The position numbers and the translations under genes are program-made. This document shows positions 33,832 to 43,270 of a DNA stretch of 64,000 nucleotides, piece by piece. The stretch's first letter is position 1, and each line of letters opens with the position of its first letter. The notes beneath the pieces were generated by a model, which saw only the letters and a program-made list of their open reading frames with translations, ran no database searches and was not told where the DNA came from. This stretch comes from Drouetiella sp036703255 (GTDB taxonomy: Bacteria; Cyanobacteriota; Cyanobacteriia; Elainellales; Elainellaceae), in the NCBI GenBank assembly GCA_036703255.1, contig DATNPL010000153.1, positions 53,331-117,330 on the forward strand, written 5' to 3'.

Positions 33832-36636
33832 CTATAGCCAGTTCCCCAGCAGTACGTAGGGCGACCAAAATCGCGGATCTTTGTACTGCGGATTGGCAAT
33901 TAGCGATCGCTGTGCCCGCCTCAGGGCTTCAGCCTTAGAAACAGAATTTTGACCCAGCTCTTTATAGAACTGCCTCATTAGCGCTGCACCGGAATCATCA
34001 TCTACGCTCCAAAGTGAGGCGATCGTGCTGCGGGCACCTGCCCGGACGGCAACCCCTGCTAGACCTAGTGTGGCGCGGCGATCGCCAACGGCTGTTCGGC
34101 AAGCGCTGAGAACCAATAGCTCAATCGGGTTAGGATTACGGGTACCTCTGGCTTGCAGCAAACTGCCTAGCTCGGTGACGTTGATGGGATCATCCCACGC
34201 CAAGATGAAGGTATCTTTGGCATTAGAGCTAAACTGCCCGTGGGTGGCGATATGAACGATCGAAAAGTCAGTCGAGTCGAGCAGCTTGCGGAAATTGTCT
34301 CGGGTAAAGGTTTGATTGAGCAAGACCTCGCTCTTGGGCACATCGGACTGAATGCCTTGAATCTCTGCCTGGACAAAGCCGAGAGCTGGAAAGTTTGCTC
34401 TGGCTTCGCTTAATCCGGCCACGAGTGCGGTGAGCTGTCGATTGTCGAGAGGTTTGGGATCAGGAAGTTGCAGACCGGGAGCGATCGCCACGCCATATTT
34501 TTCTATGAGGTACTGCTGCCCATCGTAGAGAGCCGCCATTGGAATACTGCGGAGAGCGCCATCCAGAACAAACACCAAAGTCTCAATGTTTTCACTCGCC
34601 AAAGCGTCTGCTTCTGGGCGGATTAGCCAATCGTAAATTTTTGCGGACAGCGATTGTAAGATTTCGGAGGTCAGAGGCTTTTTGAGTTCGATCAGCAGCC
34701 GATCGACGGTGGCTTCAACTTCTGCCTGCGCGACTTCTGCCGTGTGATATCGCAGGGGCTGCTGGGGCAGCTTGAGGATGACTTCGATGCGATCGGGCAA
34801 CACAATGGTGTAGAAAATTGCTGCCGGAAGACGGGTCTGATCAATGACGCGATCGAGTTGAAAGGCCGTATCGAGGCAGGCTTCTCGAAAGAAGTTGTCG
34901 AGTTCGGCAATCTGTAATCCTTCAATCACATCCCTTGCCTGCACCAGCTTTTCGGCGCTGCTTTGAGAAATGTCTTGTTCAGCCAGCAGCAAATCTACCA
35001 GTTCGCGATAGACGGGTTCTACGCTTTCTCGAAAAGAAAACTGTACGTCTCGATTGACGGCCACCAGATCTTTACGCAAGGTCTTCAGGGTCGTGACCGC
35101 TTCGCTATAGGCGGAGATCGCACCCTTGCGATCGCCCTCTGCTTTCAGCAATCGCCCCAACTGCCACTGCCAGCGATAGGAAATATCCGCAGCGTTGCTA
35201 GACTGTGACAGCATCAGCGCCTCTTGGGTGAGCGATCGCGCCTGCTGCCACTGCTGGGTTTTTTCATATAGCCCGCCTAAATTGCCCAGAGCATAAGATT
35301 GGGCGCGGATATCTTTGATCTGACTGCCCTGCTGATTGGCAATCGCCAGAAGCTGAGCAGCTGTCTGAAAGGCAGATGATTCCACAATAGAGCCAGTATC
35401 GAAAACTGCATGATCTGGACTGGATGTCTGACTTAAGCGAGCGATCGCCTGAGCCAGATCGATACGGCCATAAATGCTGCTGCGACTCGCGGGAACGGTT
35501 TCTAGCTGCGCGAGAATTTCGGGATAGAGCGCCTGCGCTGCTCTATATCGCTGGGTTTCAATCAATAAATTAAGCTGATTGAGCTGTGCCTGAATGCGGA
35601 TACTCCCGACTGCGGCCTGTTGGTAAAGAACAATGGCTTGCTCAGTCTGCTGATAGAAGCGGTTGGCGGCTTCCGTCTGCTGCTGTTGCCTGGGAAGTTC
35701 AGCAGGGCTGAGGGGTGCTTGGGGTGAAGCTTGCAGTACGGCGTTGGCATTGGCGATCGTCATATTTTTTAGCGTCAGTTGGGCGATCGCCTCAGCGCGG
35801 GTCAAGTTGCCCAGACTCAACTGAGTTGCGGCGATCGCTTCGGGCTGTTGGGCGATTGCCAAACTCTGCTGGAGCGCCTCCCGCGCCTGATCTAAGCTGC
35901 CTGCCACCAGGAGAGCATCACCTAAACTTCGCAGCGCCACGGCCTTTAAACCTGAATTAGGCTGATCTTGCAGCGTTTGGCTCACCTCTGTCAGCGTAGC
36001 GATCGCCCGTCGATATAGCCCCAAAGCCTGTAAAGCCTGTGACTGATTGATCTGGCTTTGCACTACCCCAGCCGGATAATTAGCTTGTTTGTAGGCATTA
36101 GCTGCCTGCTGCCAGGTTGCTAATGCCTGTTCCGATTGCCCGGTAGCCAGCTGGAGCTGTCCTTGAATATTGAGCGCCTGCGCCAAGGCCATCTGCTGGT
36201 CGGTGCTAGAGGGAAAGTTTTGAATCAGGGTGAGGCTGCTGGCGATCGCCTGAGTTGCCTGATCCCATAGCCCAAGCTGCTGATAGCAAAGGGAAAGGTT
36301 GCTGAGTGCCGTTGCTTGCTGGAGGCTGTCTTGGGCTGTATTGCCTATGAATTGCTGAAGCTCCAGAATGGCCTCATGGAAGCGTTCGGCATCGTATAGC
36401 GTTTTGGCGCGATCGAGGGAGGCTGGAAAAGATTCGACAGCGGAATTTTGGGGCAAAGAGGTGGGATTGACTGCGGCATCTATCAAAGCCTGACCCGATT
36501 CGGCAGCTTCAACACCGAAGCGGCTTGAGAGGCAAAGGCATAGAGCGACTAAGAATGCCAGGATGAAGCGATCGCGCCATCGGTTTCTCCGTCCTAGGCT
36601 TGCCCATAGCCCTTTCCATCTTGGCTGAAGCTGCAT
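33832..36636 (-). CDS. TPR-CHAT domain protein (caspase-like)
   Basis: 934 residues. An N-terminal hydrophobic segment (about 23-45) suggests export or anchoring. Residues about 70-540 are tetratricopeptide-type helical repeats rich in Ala, Gln and Leu. The C-terminal CHAT domain has the catalytic pair in IVHIATHGQFSS (His about 796) and LLVLSACRTAVGD (Cys about 845), the caspase-like dyad, and ends with WSPYVLLGNW. CHAT proteins are proteases or protease-like partners. The gene lies 113 nt downstream of a TpsB-type transporter on the same strand, a pairing often seen in cyanobacteria. An operon and a role in surface secretion are inferred. Confidence 0.9.
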   Translation of the reverse strand: MQLQPRWKGLWASLGRRNRWRDRFILAFLVALCLCLSSRFGVEAAESGQALIDAAVNPTSLPQNSAVESFPASLDRAKTLYDAERFHEAILELQQFIGNTAQDSLQQATALSNLSLCYQQLGLWDQATQAIASSLTLIQNFPSSTDQQMALAQALNIQGQLQLATGQSEQALATWQQAANAYKQANYPAGVVQSQINQSQALQALGLYRRAIATLTEVSQTLQDQPNSGLKAVALRSLGDALLVAGSLDQAREALQQSLAIAQQPEAIAATQLSLGNLTRAEAIAQLTLKNMTIANANAVLQASPQAPLSPAELPRQQQQTEAANRFYQQTEQAIVLYQQAAVGSIRIQAQLNQLNLLIETQRYRAAQALYPEILAQLETVPASRSSIYGRIDLAQAIARLSQTSSPDHAVFDTGSIVESSAFQTAAQLLAIANQQGSQIKDIRAQSYALGNLGGLYEKTQQWQQARSLTQEALMLSQSSNAADISYRWQWQLGRLLKAEGDRKGAISAYSEAVTTLKTLRKDLVAVNRDVQFSFRESVEPVYRELVDLLLAEQDISQSSAEKLVQARDVIEGLQIAELDNFFREACLDTAFQLDRVIDQTRLPAAIFYTIVLPDRIEVILKLPQQPLRYHTAEVAQAEVEATVDRLLIELKKPLTSEILQSLSAKIYDWLIRPEADALASENIETLVFVLDGALRSIPMAALYDGQQYLIEKYGVAIAPGLQLPDPKPLDNRQLTALVAGLSEARANFPALGFVQAEIQGIQSDVPKSEVLLNQTFTRDNFRKLLDSTDFSIVHIATHGQFSSNAKDTFILAWDDPINVTELGSLLQARGTRNPNPIELLVLSACRTAVGDRRATLGLAGVAVRAGARSTIASLWSVDDDSGAALMRQFYKELGQNSVSKAEALRRAQRSLIANPQYKDPRFWSPYVLLGNWL

Positions 36637-36749
36637 TGGCTCTACTTCCCTGGTTTACTGCTTAGATCTTTATCTTTATAAAAGCGCGGCACTTCCAAAA
36701 AACGATTGGGTTTTATTCAATCCGCGATCCTGGCGAGATAGCCCTACGA

Positions 36750-38759
36750 TCAGAACGGCGTGAACTGGATGGAGAAATATACGCCGCTTTCTTGCCAGGT
36801 GCGTTCTCGGCGATCGACAGACACCAGCGGAATTCCCCAATCTAAACGAGCCGTGAGGAAGTCACTTTGCCGCCATAGCAGACCTACGCCCACGCCAATG
36901 AGCGTACTTGGATCAGGGTCGGGCGCGTCAGTGTTCCAGCCTGTACCGATGTCTAAAAAGGGCACAACCTGCAAGACACCTTGAACTTCAGGCACCCGCA
37001 GCACCGGAACGCGGACTTCGGTCGAAAACAGCGCGCCGTTATCGGCCAGCAAAAAATCCTGCCGATAGCCTCGTAGGGTATCCTGTCCGCCCAGGCTAAA
37101 TTGCTCTAGAGGCACTAGGTCACTAGCCAGTTGGGCATCGACGCGCAGCAGCAATAGAGTATCGGGTGCCAGCAGTCGCACCCACTGCCCTTGCCCGCGC
37201 CATGCCACAAAGCGGCTGTCTGGAGCGCTATCACTCACCGTTGCATCGAGGACATCGAGTCCTAGACTAAATTGCGATCGAGCCGCTAGAACATAGCTGC
37301 TGCTGCGTTTTGTCCATTCTTGAAAAAACCTCAGAGCAGAAATTCGGGTTCTGCCATCTGCATCAGCCCCCTGAGAGGGAAAGGGCTGAGTGGGGAAATC
37401 ATCGGGCGAAAATTCGGCTTTGCTTTCCTGACGGGAGGCCGTTAACCCCAAAGCAAATTCTTCAGTAGAGGTTTGATACAGCGGCTGTCGAAGCGTGATT
37501 TCGTAGTATTGCGAGTTGGCGGCGATATCCAATTGATCAAACGGTGGCTCAATCACATGGCTGCGGGTCGTGCCAAACGAAAGCTGTAGCGTGCCGTTTC
37601 GAGGATTGATTGGCAAGACATAGCTGCCGTTGAACTGGTTGCTGCCGTCGGTATTGCTGTAGCCCAGGCTCAAGCTGTCCCCCAAGCCCAGGAGATTGGC
37701 TTCAGTCACCTGCACGCCGCGCCGAAAGCTGCCAACGCTGGGCGATCGCCCGTTGTTGAGCGACAGATCTGCACTAAAGGTATCGGCTTCTTGCACTTGG
37801 ACTTGCAGCAAGCTGGTGCCGGGTCGCGTGCCTGCCTGCAAGTCAGCCGCGATCGTTTCAATCAAAGGGTCAAGTTGCAGGAGTCGCAGCCCTTCTAGCA
37901 AACGGTTGGTATTGAGCGGCGGAGCGGCTGCGATCGCGAGTCGGCTGCGAACATATCCCGATCGTAGTCGTCGTGTGCCCGTGACATTGATATCTTCGAG
38001 ACTGCCTTCAATCACCTGAATAGTTACTATGCCGTTTTCCAAGGTTTGCGGTGGAATGTAGGCTCCTGAGGTCACATAGCCTTGATCGACATAGAGCTGC
38101 GTGATCAGCGATCGCACTTGTAGCAGTTCGGCAAAAGATAGGTCGCGCTTTTCAAAAGGAGCCGTGACTGGCGCCAGGTCTTCCGTTGAGAAAACAGTGC
38201 TGCCCTCTACTTGAAAGCGCTCTACATAAATTGTGGCAGGTACCTCTCCAGATTCCGGCTCAGGGGTCGCTTCGGGATCGGCGGTGGGCTGAGGCGGCAG
38301 TAAGTCTTCGGGCGGCGGCAGAGGGGGTAAGGGACGCTCGGGCAAGGTGGGAGTAGGCGCAGGTTCGTTGAGGCGAGCTGGATCAGGCGTGGGCAGGTTT
38401 TGGCTGATCTCAAGGTGGATGGATGGACGGCTGAACTGAGAGGGGCGATCGCTAGATTGTAGTAACTCAGGCGGATTGAGTTCAAGCGAATTTAGTTCAG
38501 GCGGATCTTCCTGAGAAAGGCTGCTGGGGGAGCTGGAAGGACGGATAGCGACCTCTAGCTCACTGCTAGGCAGGAGATTGCTGCTAAGATCGTGCCCTAG
38601 TCTTTTAGGATTGAGATTGTCTGAGCTAAGTTGATCAAGCCGTTTGGCACTGAGCTGTTTGGCGATCGGGATTGCCGCATCAGCAGGCGACAAGGCGATC
38701 AGTCCTGCTAGGCTAATCAAAACAGAAGGACAGAAAACTGAAAATCTAGAAGCATTCAT
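36750..38759 (-). CDS. TpsB/FhaC-family two-partner-secretion outer-membrane transporter
   Basis: 669 residues. Signal peptide at the N-terminus (ALSPADAA cut region), a Pro-rich stretch (about 120-170), then two POTRA domains (IYVERFQVEGSTVF, and IQVIEGSLEDINVTGTRRL) and a 16-strand barrel ending in the aromatic QFTPF. The L6 loop motif GGQDTLRGYRQ of the Omp85/TpsB group is present. TpsB proteins export large TpsA adhesins or enzymes from the periplasm. No TpsA-like gene is in this window. The CHAT gene follows. Confidence 0.9.
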   Translation of the reverse strand: MNASRFSVFCPSVLISLAGLIALSPADAAIPIAKQLSAKRLDQLSSDNLNPKRLGHDLSSNLLPSSELEVAIRPSSSPSSLSQEDPPELNSLELNPPELLQSSDRPSQFSRPSIHLEISQNLPTPDPARLNEPAPTPTLPERPLPPLPPPEDLLPPQPTADPEATPEPESGEVPATIYVERFQVEGSTVFSTEDLAPVTAPFEKRDLSFAELLQVRSLITQLYVDQGYVTSGAYIPPQTLENGIVTIQVIEGSLEDINVTGTRRLRSGYVRSRLAIAAAPPLNTNRLLEGLRLLQLDPLIETIAADLQAGTRPGTSLLQVQVQEADTFSADLSLNNGRSPSVGSFRRGVQVTEANLLGLGDSLSLGYSNTDGSNQFNGSYVLPINPRNGTLQLSFGTTRSHVIEPPFDQLDIAANSQYYEITLRQPLYQTSTEEFALGLTASRQESKAEFSPDDFPTQPFPSQGADADGRTRISALRFFQEWTKRSSSYVLAARSQFSLGLDVLDATVSDSAPDSRFVAWRGQGQWVRLLAPDTLLLLRVDAQLASDLVPLEQFSLGGQDTLRGYRQDFLLADNGALFSTEVRVPVLRVPEVQGVLQVVPFLDIGTGWNTDAPDPDPSTLIGVGVGLLWRQSDFLTARLDWGIPLVSVDRRERTWQESGVYFSIQFTPF

Positions 38760-38956
38760 CGGTGAATTGAATCTGCATCGATATTAAGAACTGATCCCAA
38801 AGACTAGAAGCATGGACAAGGCTACCCGGCTTTGCCTCATCGGAGGCGATCGAGGTTTTTTAGAGAGGTTCTAGATACGTAAGTCAGCCCATCATCAAGC
38901 TGAAGTCATTTTAGAATGGTCAACCTTATTTACCTGCATTGCTTCATGAATCTATC

Positions 38957-38998
38957 TGAGGATTTCCCTGAAATTGCGAAATTTTGGGAAAATCCTCA
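38957..38998 (-). terminator. Hairpin after the LuxR-type regulator
   Basis: TGAGGATTTCCC and GGGAAAATCCTCA pair with one bulged base, 3 nt beyond the stop codon of the 39002 gene. No T-run follows. The remaining spacer 38760-38956 holds the TpsB promoter region and no gene. Confidence 0.45.
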
Positions 38999-39001
38999 AC
39001 C

Positions 39002-39655
39002 TTAGCTCAGCTTGACGCCCTGCCGCTTGGCGCGAATACTCCTGAGATGCTTTTTGACGGTATCTGCGCAAATATATAGCTCTTGGGCAATTTCCTTATA
39101 GCGATAGCCGCAGCGGTAGAGTAGCCAAACCTCTGCCTCACGCGGAGACAGATGAAATTGATCGACTTCTGCGATCGCCCGCTGCAAATTTGACTGATGC
39201 CGATCTTCCAGAATGACCATTAAATAAGGGCGATCGGTTTCCTCTACCCCAAACCAGCGCACCCGAATCCGCAGCGCTAAGCCCTCAACATTGATTTCTG
39301 ACTCGACAACGATGGGTTGGTGGGGAAATGTTTGCCGACTTTGAATTAGCTCTTGGCAAACTTTCCAAATAGCTTTGGGAACTGCGCCTTGGCGGCTGGG
39401 GTTTGATTGAGCAGAGCATTGAGCTTTCATGAGCTGGCCACAAACTTGCCGAGCGGCTTCATTGGCTTCTACCCACTGCCTTTGCTCCGTTAGGATCAAA
39501 ATACCATCGACCCAACTCTCAACAACGGCTCGCAGTAGCGCGTGACCTGAATAGACGATCGGTTCCAGGTGGCTGCTTTGTAGGCTGTGGCTAAACTCTT
39601 GCTGATGGGCGATAGGGGCATTTGGGTTTGCGGACTCTACGGCACTATAAGTCAT
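39002..39655 (-). CDS. LuxR-type transcriptional regulator with PAS-like domain
   Basis: 217 residues. The first 150 residues have a PAS-like pattern (LLRAVVESWVDGILILTEQ then LALRIRVRWFGV and YLMVILEDR). The C-terminal LuxR/FixJ helix-turn-helix is LSPREAEVWLLYRCGYRYKE and IAQELYICADTVKKHLRSI. No receiver domain with phosphoacceptor is present, so the signal is likely sensed by the N-terminal domain. It lies divergent from no close gene; the 433-nt stretch to accD on its upstream side holds only the accD terminator. Confidence 0.85.
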   Translation of the reverse strand: MTYSAVESANPNAPIAHQQEFSHSLQSSHLEPIVYSGHALLRAVVESWVDGILILTEQRQWVEANEAARQVCGQLMKAQCSAQSNPSRQGAVPKAIWKVCQELIQSRQTFPHQPIVVESEINVEGLALRIRVRWFGVEETDRPYLMVILEDRHQSNLQRAIAEVDQFHLSPREAEVWLLYRCGYRYKEIAQELYICADTVKKHLRSIRAKRQGVKLS

Positions 39656-40034
39656 GATTTATTCCTCAAGTTATCGCCAATGCAGTCACCCCAAAGAGAT
39701 AAAGGTTAGAGCGATCCCACTGCATCCCTTATCGTTGGGACTAGTCATCCCTAATGGATCAGGGGCTGGGGATCACGGCCTCGCTGAAGATTCGGTGAAC
39801 CGATCTCATGAGGCTTTTCGGGGCTTGATCACTTATCGGCATAAGGCTGTAAAAATATGCAAACCATGAATAAATATCAAACGGTCTAATTTGCATGAAG
39901 CGCTACACAGGTCTTCACGCCTTAGAAATAAAGCATGGATATGAGATAGAGCTGTAGGCACCAAAAACGTCCTATATATCTCATGACCCTGATGGCTGTA
40001 GAGACTAGCCGCGATCGCTAACAAAAAGCCAACA

Positions 40035-40066
40035 AAAAGCCGCAGGTGAATCCACCTACGGCTTTT
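40035..40066 (-). terminator. Rho-independent terminator of accD
   Basis: AAAAGCCGCAGGTG (40035-40048) pairs with CACCTACGGCTTTT (40053-40066) around loop AATC, with one mismatch. On the minus strand it is followed by TTTTTGTTGG. It lies 23 nt beyond the accD stop. The rest of 39656-40034 shows no gene. Confidence 0.8.
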
Positions 40067-40088
40067 GACTTGAATAATTTTCAGTAAG

Positions 40089-41021
40089 TTAATCGGGACT
40101 AATGGCCTTGAAAGACACCATATCGGGAATATGCATAAAGTGCGGCGTCGCAGAAGAGACAGGAGTGGGTTGATGTAGGCTGATTAACCGCACTAGCGTC
40201 TTTTTAAGCTGAGTCCGAGGCACGATCGCATCCACAAAACCGTGAGTCTGCAAATACTCAGAAGTTTGGAAGTCGTCTGGCAGCTTTTCTCGCAGGGTTT
40301 GTTCAACCACCCGTCTGCCCGCAAACCCGATCGTTGCTTTGGGTTCTGCCAAGATAATGTCTCCCAGCATGGCAAAGCTGGCCGTAACGCCACCTGTGGT
40401 TGGGTGAGTCAAGACGGGAACATAAAGCAATCGGGCTTCGCGATGTCGCTCTAGCGCAGCAGAAATTTTTGCCATTTGCATCAGGCTTAGCATTCCCTCC
40501 TGCATTCTGGCTCCGCCCGACGCACAGACAATAATTACGGGCGATCGCTTTTCGGTCGCAGCCTCAATCATGCGGGTTAGCTTTTCACCCACCACTGAAC
40601 CCATGCTGCCTCCCATAAAGCGGAAGTCCATTGTGCCCAGCCCGACGGGAAAGCCATCCATCTGTCCTAGGCCTACCTGAACGGCATCGACTAGCCCCGT
40701 CTTGTCCTGGGTTTCTCGTAGCCGATCGCTATAGGCTTTGCGATCGCGAAACTTGAGCGGATCGGCGGGATAAAGCTCTAGCGCCAAAGGCTTCCAGGTG
40801 CCTGGATCGATTAACTGCCGAATGCGCTCATCGCTGTACACGCGCATGTGATGCCCACACTCGAGGCACACCATTTGGTTGGCTCGTAAATCTTTGGTGT
40901 AGGTCATGGCGCTGCACAATGGACACTTGTTCCACAAGCCATCTGCAATTTCGCGATCGTGCTTCTCTTGGCTGACGGGGCCTACTTTCCGTCGATTGGC
41001 AAACCAGTCAAATAAAGACAT
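40089..41021 (-). CDS. accD: Acetyl-CoA carboxylase carboxyltransferase subunit beta
   Basis: 310 residues from ATG 41021 (MSLFDWFANRRK), AAGAGG 5 nt upstream; the longer frame adds 30 residues without support. It moves CO2 from biotin-BCCP to acetyl-CoA with AccA, the first step of fatty-acid synthesis. N-terminal zinc ribbon CPLC...CLEC (about residues 32-54), then the crotonase-like core with FMGGSMGSVVGEKLTRMIE and VCASGGARMQEG. Both oxyanion-hole regions are intact. Confidence 0.97.
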   Translation of the reverse strand: MSLFDWFANRRKVGPVSQEKHDREIADGLWNKCPLCSAMTYTKDLRANQMVCLECGHHMRVYSDERIRQLIDPGTWKPLALELYPADPLKFRDRKAYSDRLRETQDKTGLVDAVQVGLGQMDGFPVGLGTMDFRFMGGSMGSVVGEKLTRMIEAATEKRSPVIIVCASGGARMQEGMLSLMQMAKISAALERHREARLLYVPVLTHPTTGGVTASFAMLGDIILAEPKATIGFAGRRVVEQTLREKLPDDFQTSEYLQTHGFVDAIVPRTQLKKTLVRLISLHQPTPVSSATPHFMHIPDMVSFKAISPD

Positions 41022-41154
41022 GCAACCTCTTAAGCAGGGAAATAACGGATAGTAGATGCGGACTAAACCATTGCAACCCAGCGCGAAGAGACTCTTGCAA
41101 TGATGATCCACGTCACATCATGATCCTATCAGAGGGGGAGACTGCCTTAAAAAG

Positions 41155-41170
41155 AATGCCGCAAGGCATT
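41155..41170. other. Small hairpin in the accD-rodZ divergent spacer
   Basis: AATGCC GCAA GGCATT, six bp with a tetraloop, enclosed by GACT/AGTC. It lies in the 423-nt divergent region 41022-41444, which otherwise shows no gene. It may be a terminator of an upstream promoter or chance. Confidence 0.3.
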
Positions 41171-41444
41171 GCGGGACGTAGTCTTTAAAAAACAGCTTGA
41201 AAATAATTCGGGTTATCCCTTTCAAAGGCGTAAAACTCTAACAGAAGTTCCCTATGACAAAAGAATTTTTTGAGAGAAAATAGATTCGCTATGCTTTTCA
41301 TTTAGAATCACACTAGAGGTCTATAAGTCTTGGGATAAGCATACAGTGGTCTAAATGCTGCACGGTATGCAACCCATCAGGCAAGTAAAGGGGACTGGAC
41401 TAGGCTATGGATTTAGGCGTTGTAGGCTGTGTGGGGAAATAAGG

Positions 41445-42356
41445 GTGGAAAAATTAGACTCAGCTCAGTTGGATCAACTGAAGGAAATCGGCACATATCT
41501 CCGCCAAGTTCGGCAAGAGCAGTCTAAGTCGCTGGAAGAGATTGCCACCAAGACCTGTATTCGGCTACCGCTGCTACGGGCGATCGAGCTGGGGCAGGAG
41601 CAAGTATTGCCAGAACCCGTGTTTGTGCAAGGGTTCATCCGCCGCTATGCGGATGTGTTGGGTCTGGACGGCATGGATATTTCCCGCATGTTCCCGGTGC
41701 ATTCGCCCATCATCGAGGGTGATATGCAAGCTAGAGAGAGTGCGAGTGCAGTCACCTATGCCGCTCCTGTCGATACGCTAGAAGAATCAAAATATTCGCT
41801 GCGATCGTCCCGCGAGTTCTCTGATCCCGATGGGGGCTTCTTTCGCTCAAAGGCTGCCTATGCGCTCTACGCCGCATTGGGACTAGCTGCGATCGGAGGC
41901 ATTGCCTATGCTTTCTTCAATCCAGATCAGCCACAAAATCCTGCTGTCTCTACCGATACCCCGACGGTTGAGGGATCTCAGCCTTCTGTATCTTCCGCCA
42001 TAGCCCAATCTCCTGAAAAGCCATTAGACGAGACTGTTTCAAAGGCGGCTGTTTCCCCTAGCCCGCTTGCAAGTAGCCCCTCCCCTGCTGCGTCGGCTCT
42101 AAATCCTAATGCACCTGTCAAAGTTGATATGCAGCTAACGGGTCAGTCTTGGGTGCAGGTACTGGTCGATGGTGAAGTTCAGTTTGAAGGCATGATGGCA
42201 GCAGGTACGCAACGAAGCTGGTCGGCAAAGAAGGCGATTACCGTAGTTGCTGGTAATGCGGGTGCGGTATCTGTTTTGGCAAACGGAGGGACAGCAGCAC
42301 CTATGGGCAGTCTTGGCGATGTGCAGGAAAAAACTTTTACCGCTCGCACGAACTAG
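41445..42356 (+). CDS. RodZ-like cytoskeletal membrane protein
   Basis: 303 residues if GTG 41445 is used, giving MEKLDSAQLDQLKEIG; the earlier start at 41355 adds 30 cysteine-rich residues that do not look like the family. N-terminal helix-turn-helix (IGTYLRQVRQEQSKSLEEIA and GFIRRYADVLGL), one membrane helix (ALYAALGLAAIGGIAYAFF), a Ser/Pro/Ala linker, and a C-terminal DUF4115 domain (QLTGQSWVQVLVDGEVQFEG). RodZ links MreB to the cell wall and sets cell shape. Followed by two strong hairpins. Confidence 0.85.
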   Translation: MEKLDSAQLDQLKEIGTYLRQVRQEQSKSLEEIATKTCIRLPLLRAIELGQEQVLPEPVFVQGFIRRYADVLGLDGMDISRMFPVHSPIIEGDMQARESASAVTYAAPVDTLEESKYSLRSSREFSDPDGGFFRSKAAYALYAALGLAAIGGIAYAFFNPDQPQNPAVSTDTPTVEGSQPSVSSAIAQSPEKPLDETVSKAAVSPSPLASSPSPAASALNPNAPVKVDMQLTGQSWVQVLVDGEVQFEGMMAAGTQRSWSAKKAITVVAGNAGAVSVLANGGTAAPMGSLGDVQEKTFTARTN

Positions 42357-42370
42357 TTAGCTGTAGTAAA

Positions 42371-42422
42371 TCGCAAATTAGGATTTTGTGGCGCACTCCG
42401 CGCTCCACAAAAGATCCTTAAT
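42371..42422 (+). repeat. Imperfect hairpin related to the 25.9-kb element
   Basis: AGGATTTTGTGGCGC pairs with GCGCTCCACAAAAGATCCT around ACTCC, with two small interruptions. The left flank and arm, ATCGCAAATTAGGATTTTG, matches the reverse strand of the prfA element (ATCGCAGATTAGGTTTTG). The two sites are thus copies in opposite orientation. Confidence 0.7.
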
Positions 42423-42434
42423 GGCTCTATCAGT

Positions 42435-42477
42435 AGCGACAAAAGCAGGGTGAGGCACTCACCCTGCTTTTGTCGCT
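42435..42477. terminator. Perfect 20-bp-stem hairpin after the RodZ-like gene
   Basis: Arms 42435-42454 and 42458-42477 with loop GCA; the arms carry AAAAGCAGGG and CCCTGCTTTT. With flanking AT bases it can act as a bidirectional terminator between the RodZ-like gene and the convergent gene at 42537. Confidence 0.8.
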
Positions 42478-42536
42478 TAATTTTCTTTGATGAATGATGA
42501 ATTAGATATCTTTCCGTAATGCCTGCCTGCGAACCA

Positions 42537-42791
42537 TTAGGCAGATTTCAAGGACTCGTTGGCATGGATGCTGCCCATTGGCATTTCTTGAAAATTAAGG
42601 TGCGAGGGTATAGCCATCAGCTCCTCTAAGTCACGCCAATCCGTTGAAAATGGATGCGCTGCTAAGCGACAGGCCGTCCAGCTTCCCTGTACAGGCACAG
42701 CAAGCTGGTGGCAGTCACCACCCCGCCGCCCTGACGATCGATAGAATCGGCAGTTTCGGCACATAGAAATAGGGCGATCGTCAGGTCTCAT
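42537..42791 (-). CDS. Small cysteine-rich conserved cyanobacterial protein
   Basis: 84 residues. CRNCRFYR (Cys11, Cys14), GDCHQLAVPV (Cys27) and SWTACRLA (Cys41) give a C-x2-C...C...C set that could hold zinc or an Fe-S cluster. I recall short cyanobacterial proteins with this CxxCxFY, GG-x-C-x-x-L and W-x-x-C pattern, none with a known role. The C-terminal third is hydrophilic. The start could be Met10 (SMCRNC) as well. Confidence 0.65.
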   Translation of the reverse strand: MRPDDRPISMCRNCRFYRSSGRRGGDCHQLAVPVQGSWTACRLAAHPFSTDWRDLEELMAIPSHLNFQEMPMGSIHANESLKSA

Positions 42792-43013
42792 AAGGGCAGA
42801 CGGATGGATGAGTAATCTTCACCTCTATTCTCATCTCACTCTTTTGTTTGATTTTTGAAAATAAAGGGGTTCAAACCTATATTCAGAGAGAGTTGTAGTC
42901 ATAATAAAGACAAAACTATTGTTTAGATTCTCTTTATACTCTCGTTAGGTTTATAGACACATTAAATTCACTTTATTTTCTAGGTTTAATTTTCTCAGTA
43001 GCTTTACGGAGAA

Positions 43014-43163
43014 ATGGTTAAAAATGCATGGGGATCAAGCTATAAAGGTCTGATCTTCAAGATCGCTGCACTACAAAATGAGATTTTGGCGGCTTATGAA
43101 AAGCTGGAATACCTCACTGAAATTGTCTCAATTTGCCCTGGGCTAACACATCTAAATCGATAG
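43014..43163 (+). CDS. Possible 49-residue small protein
   Basis: An ATG-started frame with GGAGAA directly before the ATG (spacing 2-3 nt, tight), beginning MVKNAWGSSYKGLIF and continuing with a helix-like IAALQNEILAAYEKLEYLTE. It lies in the otherwise empty 479-nt gap 42792-43270. Not recognised; may be chance. Nothing else is visible in the gap, which is AT-rich. Confidence 0.3.
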   Translation: MVKNAWGSSYKGLIFKIAALQNEILAAYEKLEYLTEIVSICPGLTHLNR

Positions 43164-43270
43164 AAATATAACTGAGAATTTTATGTAGAAATGTGCTTTT
43201 TTTTGAGGAAATATTGTAGTCTGCCGTGATAAATTTTTATTTATTAAAAACAGGTAAAGTAAATACTCCA

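Noticed and set aside
41355..41444. 30-residue N-terminal extension of the RodZ-like protein
   Set aside because: Cysteine-rich and unlike the family; not excluded, but the GTG at 41445 fits better.
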